DNA from: Mesotaenium endlicherianum
Lineage: Eukaryota > Streptophyta > Zygnematophyceae > Zygnematales > Mesotaeniaceae
Length of the DNA stretch: 31,206 nt
Assembly: GCA_009602735.1 (NCBI GenBank)
Contig: WELA01013063.1
Span: 147,258-178,463, forward strand
Direction of reading: 5' to 3'
A model generated the notes under the pieces. That model saw only the letters and a list, made by a program, of their open reading frames with translations, made no database searches and was not told where the DNA came from. Shown here one piece after another: positions 9,001 through 19,807 of the stretch. Position numbers and translations under genes: made by a program. Each line of letters starts with the position of its first letter. Within the stretch, counting starts at the first letter, position 1.

Positions 9001-11577
9001 TCATTTCTTGCCCCTGAGTTTCACTCCAAGAGCTCTTTCCAACTTCCCAATAATCTGCTGGTTGGGAATAGCCTTGCCAGACTCGTACTCCTGGATGATC
9101 TGAGGCTTCTCGTTGATTTGCTGCACAGACACACGCACACAAGCAGGGCAAGATCAGAATAATGAAGAAAATCCCTGGAGAACACAACCCCCTTGACAAG
9201 CAGACCTAATTCATGCCGGAATGTACTACTGACCAATCAAGGTTTTCATACTTTCTTCACGCCTCATTACATGTCCCCATCCTACTCACTCCCCCCCATA
9301 GCGCCTGTACCATGTCAAAGTAGACCATCCCATAGTGCCTGTACCATGCCAAAGTTTAATAAGTCATTCACCCCTTCATGCACTGGGTGCACAAAAACAA
9401 CCCTTCAACCATTGTCACCTTCTTTGATCAAAAAAACCACGATGACATCAACCACAGCTAACCAAACCTATGCATAAAGCTCCAGATACACTTGCTGAAA
9501 ATGACACAGGAACTAAGCGGCACAAAAACCAGCGATTGACTACATGTGCAAAGAACTACGGTCGACTTCCATAAGGGGTCCCACCAACTTCAAGGCAAAC
9601 CTTGTGCATTTATATACGACGTGTTTCAAGACCTGGCAGACAGAACAGTCAGCTATATACCTATGCTCCATATGAAATGCTAAACTTAGACCGCGAGAAG
9701 GACATTCACATGTGCCATGCCCTCCCCAATATCCAAACATGAATCACTATCTACACAGATGCATCGAATATGATGCTGAAGTCTGTTAGCAGGAAAGACC
9801 TCCATATGCAACCTCTCCTCCCCAACGTGTTTTTCATCTAACGTCCACTGGTTGAAGCCCACTAGACTGTTCCTCTTGCAGAAGTTGATTCCTCTCTGCA
9901 CCATGAGCTTCTATTGTCCATACTAAACCTAAAGTGACACAAGAATGTTGATGTGGAAGTCCACTTCTTCGTAATCCCTCGAGTGATTAAGTGCAAAATA
10001 CACCCTCATCACCTTTGCAAGCTTTCAACGGTGCAGCGTGACCGCTGAGTGCAAATGTGACATGAGTACATGTCCATAATCATCTTGCCATTTAATTCAC
10101 CCCCACAAGGTATTACATGACTTTGGTGCACAACCCTCCAACAAGAAGTGGAAACCTGAAGCCAAAGAATCACACAGAGAACTGCATCACACATCACACT
10201 GGGCATGGCACACTCAAGCAGACCTGTCATTGACGTCACAAGAGTGCAAACATACCTGTGCTAATTGAGCTTGTGTCAACTTCTTCTCTAGTCGCGCCTT
10301 CATGATGTTTGTCTTCAGTTCAGATGACACACGCTCATCTGATAAACAACATAAACAGATAGAACTCATCAACACGAATAACCTCAAGCAGATCCTCTAC
10401 CATGCCAGTGAAAGGGAGGAGTTTAATTTACATACATGGTAACCACAAGACTTTGAAGGGCTAAAAGGTGTGCTCAATGTAGAAGGGTTTTACTTAGACT
10501 ACTAACATGACACACCTGTCCATCCATATAAAAAGTCCAACTACTCTTCTCCACGATAATCATACCCTCATAAAAGCCCCGACAGACTGCTGGATGACAC
10601 ATCGTATGATATTGTGGACACCCACTCATGATGTATCTTTACATACATATAGATACCAATAGATGGCTTCTGACTGATTTGATAACCAATCGCTCACAAA
10701 GCCATCCTACGATAGAACCGCGTCGTAGTATCCGTGAAAATCACTAATTTGACAAGTCAAGTCCAGCAATTACATATATTCAATTGTGGTTCAATTGTAA
10801 GATGAATCAAGATCGATTGTACTTTCAACAGATCCCACCTCGACTAGCATGTCCTTAATGCAGAAGACCATGTAACCTCCAACACCCATCATATGCACAA
10901 ACATGGATGTAAACGATAAGCACAAATCGTCCTAATAATTACCCGTTCAGCACGCCTTCTCTACAATTGCATACATGTCTGCACGACTTCACTTACGGGC
11001 CAAAACGTCGCTCTCGTCATCAAGCTTCTTCGTGTTCAGCGTGGGGACTGCAGCAGCAGATTTATTTGTAGCCGCACTGACTGCAGACATCAAGCATAAG
11101 ACAAAAGGGTGTGAGAACAGAAACTAAAGACAAAGGTCTTGAGGTTCTAACAACAGTTGCATATGAGCGCTTCTGGAGCAGGGCTCTGATTACTGCAATA
11201 AACTTAGCTTTTTCTTATTTATTGAACAGTGGCAACCAACAACAACACCATGAAAAGGAACGCAATCGCACATCATAATCTCTACTCAGGACAGACCCCC
11301 CGAGACTAATTAACAGTTGGTGCTCATTTAAGACGGTCAACCTCTATCGCCCTGTGTCCCAACCGATTGAAATAAACTCCCATGAAAAAACAACGATCTT
11401 GTAGATGAGAGGGACATCTATAGTGCTCTCGCAAAACTCACATTTTTTAACAGTTTCGATGTTGTGAGCTCCTTGCCGTCTAGCTTCGTTCACAGCCTTC
11501 TCATCTTTCTTAGCCGCGGCATTAGGAGCCCTCTTCCTGATGACAACAGGGTCCCAGTCCTGGACAATATGACTCAT
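9001..11577 (-). CDS. MBF1: Multiprotein bridging factor 1 (four exons, complete)
   Basis: MBF1 is a small conserved coactivator that bridges DNA-bound regulators and TBP and also acts at collided ribosomes. Four minus-strand exons join in frame: 11577-11442, 11080-10997, 10338-10256 and 9120-9001, giving 140 residues, close to the usual ~140-150. All introns are GT-AG, with phases 1, 1 and 0. Exon 1 holds the plant-like N-terminal MBF1 domain ([10 protein letters not shown], then [18 protein letters not shown]). Exons 3 and 4 hold the HTH_3/Cro-type helix-turn-helix ([10 protein letters not shown], then [20 protein letters not shown]), ending in the typical basic KLRGKK. The start codon has a strong context (GCCACCATGA). 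The protein lacks a targeting peptide, as expected for a nucleo-cytoplasmic factor. The exon structure was read by eye; every boundary keeps the frame and the family alignment. Confidence 0.96.
9297..9355. repeat. Two-unit direct repeat, period 34, in MBF1 intron 3
   Basis: CATAGCGCCTGTACCATGTC at 9297 recurs as CATAGTGCCTGTACCATGCC at 9331. Both copies are followed by AAAGT. Confidence 0.8.
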
Positions 11578-13457
11578 GGTGGCGATAAGATGGAGAACGA
11601 AAACTCTCCTTCAAGGATGACTTGCAAACAGAAGTAAATCACTTTCTGGATAAGAAAGGACTTTCGTGCACACGATTGCTTACAAAAAGTGATCTGTAGC
11701 CAGAATCCAGAAGTGTCGAGAGAGGACGGAATGATCCGCAGTAGTCTGATGATCTCGTAAGAATACCTCTGTGATCAGAAACTCGCAATTATACTTTTTT
11801 TCCCATGCAGCCACTCGCGACCCCGAAGGAAGCAGTGCAGAGCAGTGGAGACTGGTGCAGACGGCACCTTCTGGAAGTTATCTGCCGGGCTCGTGCAAAG
11901 CTGCTGGGGTGTCGCGACCACTCGCGACTGCTCGCGACGAGGCTGCGGTGGACGTGAAGCGTTTTTTTACACGGCACCTGAACTCGCTAAAAAACGCGCT
12001 CACGATTCTGCCCCCTGACGTGCAGCCTCCTAAATCACCAGTACGCACTAGTACGTCACGTTGTACTAAAACCTCCTACATCTGCGCTACTCTCCAAGCT
12101 GCCACCTACTCGAACCTGACTTGAACCAACCTACGACACTTCAACAGCCTTACTACCAACAAACGTCTAAAGTCCAAATCGGCACCGTCCATCGTTCACT
12201 CAAGTCCTCACGATCGATCACCCGTGACGTTCCCGTGCATTCCCGTGAAACTGGAGCCCATAAACTGAGGACGCAGCAGAACACAGCCCATTCAGATCGT
12301 CTCGTGTCTTCGATGATAGAGATGTACTTTCAATGCTGATACGTGGACGATTTTCCACGACCGTTTGACATGCACGACACATGGGCGGTCTTCTAAATTG
12401 AAAGCAATTGAAAGTGTTTAAACATGTTCCACTTTTTTAATAAATTACTAGTCATCACTAAGCCCTTATACGTGATGTCGAGTGCACATTGTGTGGAAGC
12501 TGTTTCAAGTTCTGGGGTCCCTCGATGCTCTATGCAGCCATGAGGCGAACTGAATGAAGTTTGGTTTGCCCACAAATGTCCTATCGCCATAATTAGTTTC
12601 TCCCAAACTTTGACCATGGGTTGCGAACAGACTCAACAACAAACCCACTTGGCTAGTAATTAAAGACGCCGTCACTCGTTACTTTGATACTCGAGTTCGA
12701 AACCACTACGTGTTCAACCGCTGACGCCGTGTTGTCATGTTCAAGACTTGGACAACTTTGACACATTGTATGTTTCTACGATGTGATCAACCTCAAGCGA
12801 GACAGTGGGGACTCTGCTGCATGACATGCATAATGCAAAGCTCATGAAGTTAACGAAGTCCTGCACTATAGGATGACCCATTTTTCCTTCCATATATCTA
12901 GATCCATCTTGATACTTTTAAGAGAGCAAGAAAGAAGAAAAACATTTGACAGCTCAAGCTGGTGTACCCGTTCGTAGTTGGTTAGCTTTACGGCTTCTTG
13001 TGCCTTCGCAACCTAAATACTTCATGCCCTTACTCGTGAGCTAACTTCCCTGCAAAGGGACTAACTAGCAGCAATACGATGAAGTGACAAGCTGTCGTGG
13101 ACATGATTGGGTGAAGCCTTACATCAAGGCAAGTCTTCTTCATAGTGCTGGCTCCTGAATACACATCGTGGCAATAATGAGATGTTTTACAAACACAGGA
13201 TAATGCTCACTCTCCTCTCCCCCCCCTCCCCCCCCTCGCATGCGCGCCCACACACACGCACACACACAGAACCGAGAAGGGGTGGCAGCTGCACAATAAT
13301 GGACAATTCAACAATGAACATGCTATATACTACATACTCACTGCTTGCATAGGGCAAAGGTGTACATACTCTTTGTGGCAATGCATGCCATTAGGCGCCC
13401 CCCAAATAGACATTGCCATTTGGGATCACAAATCGCCAGGCGTGCACAGAATCCAAT
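11578..13457. other. Intergenic stretch; MBF1 promoter side, no recognised gene
   Basis: These 1.9 kb lie between the MBF1 start and the 3' end of the CENP-S gene, which reads in the same direction. No conserved exon was found on either strand. Near 13204-13268 is a C-run/pyrimidine tract followed by a CA-rich microsatellite. Confidence 0.55.
13204..13268. repeat. Poly-C/CT tract plus (CA)n microsatellite
   Basis: Two long C runs interrupted by T are followed by CACACACACG-type repeats. This is simple sequence without coding signal. Confidence 0.85.
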
Positions 13458-16430
13458 CTAGCAGTAGCTTCGCAGTTGCAAATTTGCTGCCTCCAGGAGC
13501 TGGCAATCAACTAAGATGCATAGAACAAGTTATGCGGAGATCCAACAAGTACGCGGAGGCCGACATGCGCAAAAAAAAAATATGCAGAGAAGGGAGGACA
13601 AAGGGGCTTCTTATGAGTGCCAGAGGCTCTCCGGCTCCCGGCTCCCGGCTCCCAGGCATTGAACGACTTACAAAGTCGCCGAGCAGCTTGCGCTTCTTCT
13701 TCTTTGATGCTTTCTCGGCCTCGTCCGTGAGCTCCTTGGCCGTGGCCTTCAGCGAGGCATGCAAAGACTCGTTCCGGCGAGCTGCATGTCACGGGGGCGC
13801 GAACAGATGACACCTGGTGATCAGTGCATGGTCGTCTCGCTGGCTCTCTTGCACTCGGATTGCGCGGGTGGTGGGCGGGTGGGTGGGTGGATAGGCCAAC
13901 ATCACGTCCTTCACAGCCTTCGAATCATGTACCCCTCTCCAACCTTTCTGAACTCTGACCTGTCTGGACACTGCGATTTGGCTCCTCTTGTGCGGCGCCC
14001 AGTCCATCAAGAGGAGAAAATTTGGAAGGCCGCAGACAGATGATAGACCGATCCCTACCCTCGTTCAACGAATGTTGCAGACCCCCTCGAGACCCTTGAC
14101 GACCCTTGGGGAATATATTTGCAAGAGAAACACCTTCTCCACCTTTCAAGGAATGGTTGCTCTGCGCTTTTATCCTTTCTTTCACATCATAACTTTCCGC
14201 CATGAAGAGCTTATATACCACCTATGCTCGCCACTAATTAATCACCTTATGTCTTTTTGGAAAAAAACCTAGAGAATATCACACTCTAATTAGTCATCTC
14301 TTCACATGAGCGTGTGAAGCAGCATCTTCTTTGCCTTTCAAAGCAGTCCGTACTCACAATGGTCGCCAAGAGGCCCAAACCATCTGAAACGCATAGCCAT
14401 CCAACAAATGAATGCTTGTCCGGACCAGGAGCAACCGCCTCTGCAGCATGCCAAAGGCAGGCTCCCCCTCCCCCCCCCTTCCCCCCCTTCCCCACCTTCC
14501 CCTGCCTTTCGCTCATTCAGGCTCAACTGTCATGGACGGACTTGCAGGAGGTGCCATGCAGTGCTAAATACCTTTTAGCAGGGCACCGTTAACGGTCAAG
14601 CCAACAGCAGGCTTCCCTCCCTCTCTTTTAAGGTTCGTGTCTCAAATGGGATGGGCGTGCAAGAAGTGCCCTGCGGTGCTGGAGTGCCTGCCACATTCAA
14701 GTTTGCTGGACGAGTCTGCGAGAAGTGCCAGTGCCGGACACCTGGCAGGATGTGGTCTCTAAGGATCGAGTGCGCAAGAAGTGCCGTGCAGAGGCCAGAC
14801 AGCTGCCAGGTTTTGGAGTCCCATTGATGAGTTTGCAAATTTGCAGGAAAGTGCCAGATCTAAACACCTGCCGGCAGGACATCATGGGAGCCAACAGGAG
14901 GCTACCCCCCGATTCAGGCTCATGTCTGTGTGGGAAGGGTTCTGCGAGAAGAGCCAAGAAGTGCTGGATATGATACCTGCCAGCAGAACATCATCCACGG
15001 TCACCTTGCTGCGCTTGGCGTGCTGGGCAAACAGCTTCAGATCCCTGGCCAGCTGCTCTGCCCCAGGGCAGCCCCCGGTGTCAGCACGACAGCATCCCTC
15101 CCCGGCGTGGTGGTCCCATCTGCCCTACCTGTCCTGCAGCAACTCTCCTGGTATGTTCCAATCTGCTATTTAGAATTCAGGGGGAAAAGTTATTAAAATA
15201 TTGCGTCTTGGGGAAGTGGCTGCAATGAGGCCAGGAAGGAGGCTAGGTTATGCCCTTGCAGAGGACCTGGCCATGGTTCGACTCCTTACCTGGGGTAGCT
15301 GCCTGCAGCAGCTACCCCAGGTAAGGAGTCGAACAATTTAATCCAAAATGCTGCTGTCCAAACTGCTGCCACAACAGCGTGCCTGCATGGGCCGTGCCAA
15401 AAATGAGCTCTTCCCAGCTTGATCGAGAGGCTATAGACTCCAGAGTGTACATAATGCCTCAAAGTGCGGCCCTAGAGGGGTTGACGTGGTACTGATGCAG
15501 GTTCAATTGAGACTGCCTGAGATATGCTGGCAAATAACTCACGCTAGGAGAAGGATTCTGTGGTTGTGTGGAGATAGATTACTTGCACACGACAAAGATT
15601 GTAACCTTCGTGAGGAAGTACTGTTTTGGATGAAATTCAAGAAGAAGTTACCTGCAAAGGCATGGGTGCAATGGCAGAAGGCGGAGACAACCTCTGGGCT
15701 GATTGTCACCCCTTGCTTCTGAGCTGCACATATGACACTAAAACAAGCATCTCATCACCCGTGCAGTAGATGAAGGAAACAGCATGATGAGAGTGCCAGC
15801 TGCCAGCTTCATGTACTCTTGTGTACTTTGCACAATGTTTATGCTTCGTTCAAACGAAGCACATCCTCTCTTAAGTCAGCACGCAGCCACACAGAGGCTC
15901 ACAAGTGCCAATTCATAATTGGACCGCACAATCTATCCAACAGCATAGCAGTGCTCACGTGGATCCCAGCCCGTCACGTGACCAGCCTGTCAAAATCAAG
16001 GGTCATGTGCATCAGTATGGTCCGTCAAATTTGCCAGGAGCATGCAGGCAGCTGTGACTGAGTAAGATACTGGCAGCCACGATTAACGTGATCACACGGC
16101 CCATGTAAGGTGCCACTTTGGCAAGGCACATTAGATGACAGTCCTGGAAGGTTCCTGCCGAGCTCTTCCCACGCATACAACTTCCTCAGCATTGACCATG
16201 CATGTTGCTTAAGCAGAGCGAATTCCTAGAGTGAGGAGTAATTGAATATAAAATCCAACACTAAGCATCGACATTCCCGCAAGAAACACACCTTCGTTAT
16301 TCATGATGTTAATGACTGCCACAGACATCCTCTCCCTCAGCCTTTCCTTCTGGCTGCTGTCCTCATCCACCTCTTCAGCTTCACCTGCAGCCACTACAGG
16401 GTTGTCTTCTTCCTCGGCCGTTGCCATCAT
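13458..16430 (-). CDS. MHF1: CENP-S / MHF1 histone-fold protein (five exons, using the inner copy of exons 1-3)
   Basis: CENP-S (MHF1) is a histone-fold protein that pairs with CENP-X/MHF2, acts at kinetochores and supports FANCM in crossover control and repair. Minus-strand exons are 16430-16292, 15723-15652, 15057-14977, 13781-13672 and probably 13499-13458, about 147 residues. Introns 1-3 are GT-AG and phase 1. Exon 1 gives an acidic N-terminus and the first helix (QKERLRERMSVAVINIMNNE). Exon 2 encodes QGVTISPEVVSAFCHCTHAF. Exon 3 has the family hallmark QLARDLKLFAQHAKRSKVTV followed by DDVLLA. Exon 4 continues ARRNESLHASL and then a Lys-rich tail (KKKKRKLLGDF). The last 14-codon exon is the least certain. 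ATG at 16430 is immediately followed by a second ATG. Exons 1-3 occur again upstream at 18465-17012, so the real 5' end may be there (see the tandem duplication). Confidence 0.9.
13629..13654. repeat. Short tandem repeat of GGCTCCC, three units
   Basis: GGCTCCCG, GGCTCCCG and GGCTCCCA follow one another inside the terminal intron of the CENP-S gene. Confidence 0.85.
14461..14512. repeat. C-rich/pyrimidine tract
   Basis: Runs of C broken by single T or A form a strongly strand-asymmetric tract in CENP-S intron 3. The opposite strand is a G-rich run that could form a G-quadruplex. Confidence 0.8.
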
Positions 16431-16591
16431 CACCCCTGGAGATACTGCAAGCTGCTCAACCGAGGCGTCACATGCCAGTAGATGACGAGGTAAACACACA
16501 AACATGAAGACATCCAACAAAACCTTGAAACGATACACAGAAGCAGAGGCTGCAACAATTCTCCAGGCACGACTCCCTAGCTGGAGCTTGT
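14558..16591. repeat. Unit 1 of an exact 2,034-bp tandem duplication
   Basis: This segment reappears at 16593-18626 (offset 2,035 including one 'n' at 16592). All open frames in both units translate identically, and rows compared base by base agree. It carries exons 1-3 of CENP-S and their introns. Confidence 0.97.
15276..15334. repeat. Perfect 27-bp inverted repeat with 5-nt loop (hairpin) in CENP-S intron 2
   Basis: The left arm 15276-15302 (starts GTTCGACTCCTTACCTGGGG) is the exact reverse complement of 15308-15334, around loop CTGCA. It lies wholly inside an intron. Confidence 0.95.
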
Positions 16592-17011
16592 NGCAGTGCT
16601 AAATACCTTTTAGCAGGGCACCGTTAACGGTCAAGCCAACAGCAGGCTTCCCTCCCTCTCTTTTAAGGTTCGTGTCTCAAATGGGATGGGCGTGCAAGAA
16701 GTGCCCTGCGGTGCTGGAGTGCCTGCCACATTCAAGTTTGCTGGACGAGTCTGCGAGAAGTGCCAGTGCCGGACACCTGGCAGGATGTGGTCTCTAAGGA
16801 TCGAGTGCGCAAGAAGTGCCGTGCAGAGGCCAGACAGCTGCCAGGTTTTGGAGTCCCATTGATGAGTTTGCAAATTTGCAGGAAAGTGCCAGATCTAAAC
16901 ACCTGCCGGCAGGACATCATGGGAGCCAACAGGAGGCTACCCCCCGATTCAGGCTCATGTCTGTGTGGGAAGGGTTCTGCGAGAAGAGCCAAGAAGTGCT
17001 GGATATGATAC

Positions 17012-18465
17012 CTGCCAGCAGAACATCATCCACGGTCACCTTGCTGCGCTTGGCGTGCTGGGCAAACAGCTTCAGATCCCTGGCCAGCTGCTCTGCCCCA
17101 GGGCAGCCCCCGGTGTCAGCACGACAGCATCCCTCCCCGGCGTGGTGGTCCCATCTGCCCTACCTGTCCTGCAGCAACTCTCCTGGTATGTTCCAATCTG
17201 CTATTTAGAATTCAGGGGGAAAAGTTATTAAAATATTGCGTCTTGGGGAAGTGGCTGCAATGAGGCCAGGAAGGAGGCTAGGTTATGCCCTTGCAGAGGA
17301 CCTGGCCATGGTTCGACTCCTTACCTGGGGTAGCTGCCTGCAGCAGCTACCCCAGGTAAGGAGTCGAACAATTTAATCCAAAATGCTGCTGTCCAAACTG
17401 CTGCCACAACAGCGTGCCTGCATGGGCCGTGCCAAAAATGAGCTCTTCCCAGCTTGATCGAGAGGCTATAGACTCCAGAGTGTACATAATGCCTCAAAGT
17501 GCGGCCCTAGAGGGGTTGACGTGGTACTGATGCAGGTTCAATTGAGACTGCCTGAGATATGCTGGCAAATAACTCACGCTAGGAGAAGGATTCTGTGGTT
17601 GTGTGGAGATAGATTACTTGCACACGACAAAGATTGTAACCTTCGTGAGGAAGTACTGTTTTGGATGAAATTCAAGAAGAAGTTACCTGCAAAGGCATGG
17701 GTGCAATGGCAGAAGGCGGAGACAACCTCTGGGCTGATTGTCACCCCTTGCTTCTGAGCTGCACATATGACACTAAAACAAGCATCTCATCACCCGTGCA
17801 GTAGATGAAGGAAACAGCATGATGAGAGTGCCAGCTGCCAGCTTCATGTACTCTTGTGTACTTTGCACAATGTTTATGCTTCGTTCAAACGAAGCACATC
17901 CTCTCTTAAGTCAGCACGCAGCCACACAGAGGCTCACAAGTGCCAATTCATAATTGGACCGCACAATCTATCCAACAGCATAGCAGTGCTCACGTGGATC
18001 CCAGCCCGTCACGTGACCAGCCTGTCAAAATCAAGGGTCATGTGCATCAGTATGGTCCGTCAAATTTGCCAGGAGCATGCAGGCAGCTGTGACTGAGTAA
18101 GATACTGGCAGCCACGATTAACGTGATCACACGGCCCATGTAAGGTGCCACTTTGGCAAGGCACATTAGATGACAGTCCTGGAAGGTTCCTGCCGAGCTC
18201 TTCCCACGCATACAACTTCCTCAGCATTGACCATGCATGTTGCTTAAGCAGAGCGAATTCCTAGAGTGAGGAGTAATTGAATATAAAATCCAACACTAAG
18301 CATCGACATTCCCGCAAGAAACACACCTTCGTTATTCATGATGTTAATGACTGCCACAGACATCCTCTCCCTCAGCCTTTCCTTCTGGCTGCTGTCCTCA
18401 TCCACCTCTTCAGCTTCACCTGCAGCCACTACAGGGTTGTCTTCTTCCTCGGCCGTTGCCATCAT
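17012..18465 (-). CDS. MHF1: Second, identical copy of CENP-S/MHF1 exons 1-3
   Basis: Exons 18465-18327, 17758-17687 and 17092-17012 repeat exons 1-3 of the CENP-S gene without any difference I could see, introns included. If the duplication is an assembly error, this copy is the one attached to the true upstream region, and the gene runs 18465 to 13458 with one exon set. If it is real, all three introns being phase 1 means exon 3 of this copy can splice to exon 4, or to exon 2 of the inner copy, without breaking the frame. Confidence 0.8.
17311..17369. repeat. Second copy of the 27-bp hairpin
   Basis: This is the same perfect inverted repeat in unit 2 of the tandem duplication, with arms 17311-17337 and 17343-17369. 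Confidence 0.95.
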
Positions 18466-18626
18466 CACCCCTGGAGATACTGCAAGCTGCTCAACCGAGG
18501 CGTCACATGCCAGTAGATGACGAGGTAAACACACAAACATGAAGACATCCAACAAAACCTTGAAACGATACACAGAAGCAGAGGCTGCAACAATTCTCCA
18601 GGCACGACTCCCTAGCTGGAGCTTGT

Positions 18627-19807
18627 GCAGCCGCCAGCGAGGCTGATTTTTTGACTTTTGCCAGAGCAGCTTATCTAAACAGATACAAAAGTCAGGAGGC
18701 GCAGATGTGCCTGGGTGTAACCTGCCTATCAAAGGGGGCAGCCCCCAAGCACACACATGAGCAAAACAATATGTTGCTTATGGAACCCCATCCCCTGCCT
18801 TCTGCCCCTGGGGACACACTCGCCCTAGTTGGCATTCTTTTTGGCATCCCCCCATCCGATTGAAATAGGAACCAAGCATTGTCGTCACACAAGCACCCAT
18901 ACAGCAGAACACACATGCATGGGCGAGATTGATAATGGACATCCTATGATGTCTATTTTCCCCCTGCCCCTATCCGGCCCTCTCGGAAAAAAACCTCTAT
19001 CAGACACGGATGACTAAGGGGAACTGCACTGCAAGCATTTGAAAGAAGGTTCTCGCCTCAGTATTATAGTCATGCACCTCAGCTTCAAAGCCTCCACTCC
19101 TGCACTTGAGGTTATAACTACTCAAGTTCTCTGATAGTACCGCCCCGTGTGTTGAATAGCTCAAAAAATACTGATTTGAAGAGCTCTTGCTGGGCAGACG
19201 GGCGGTAGAAAGCTAGTTGATACCATCAGAAGGATTGAGAGAAATTTGAGAAAGACAGAAGTGCTGATGAACGCTTCTTTTACTTAACCTGCCTACATGA
19301 GGCCTCGTCATAGATTGAACACTCAGTAGTCTTCAGGCAACGCTCTAGACGCCGGGGAGCTCTCCGCTCTGGGTACAAGAACGTTGAGGCCTCTCGAGTC
19401 TCCAAAATTAGAAACTAGCGTTCACGAAGTGCTTGCCCTTCCACAGTCGACCAAAAATTATCACTCAGAACCTTCACTACTACTTTCACTATATTGTCTC
19501 TTACACGCGCATTTGATTACACTTCCCGAACGGCGAAAACACCCTTGTTTCTAACCTCCAAAGCCGATGCAAGTGCCTGAAGATTGTAATTCGGTCCAAG
19601 TCTATATATTTTCACCTTGTTCAACCTTTCCTCTTGCCGTTTCCCTTCTGTAAGTTAGGTCTAGAAGCGATATGCACGGAATACGGGAGTATGTGCAAGT
19701 GTGTGGGCTCTGGAGGTAGGGGGAATACATTTTTCTGGAACACGACGTTTCAGGGTATTAAGTAGTGTTTGTCAGGGTCAGACTAATATCTAGCGAGGGT
19801 AGGCAAG
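18627..19807. other. Intergenic region between divergent CENP-S and ISY1
   Basis: This 1.2-kb stretch must contain the promoters of the leftward CENP-S gene and the rightward ISY1 gene. I see no clear TATA box, no known operator and no conserved exon. Confidence 0.55.

Larger units (their letters stand above)
16593..18626. repeat. Unit 2 of the exact 2,034-bp tandem duplication
   Basis: Identical to 14558-16591 as far as I can compare. A single undetermined base at 16592 sits exactly on the junction. The bases after each unit end both begin GCAG and then differ, so the junction has 4 bp of microhomology. Confidence 0.97.

Noticed and set aside
14596-15196. Open frames repeated exactly at 16631-17231, suggesting a duplicated small-protein gene
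   Set aside because: They lie in CENP-S introns and antisense to its third exon. Duplication is explained by the 2,034-bp tandem unit.
15265-15340. Possible tRNA gene or pol III promoter: GGTTCGACTCC matches a B-box/T-arm
   Set aside because: No matching A-box at the right distance, no cloverleaf, and the motif is part of a perfect palindrome.
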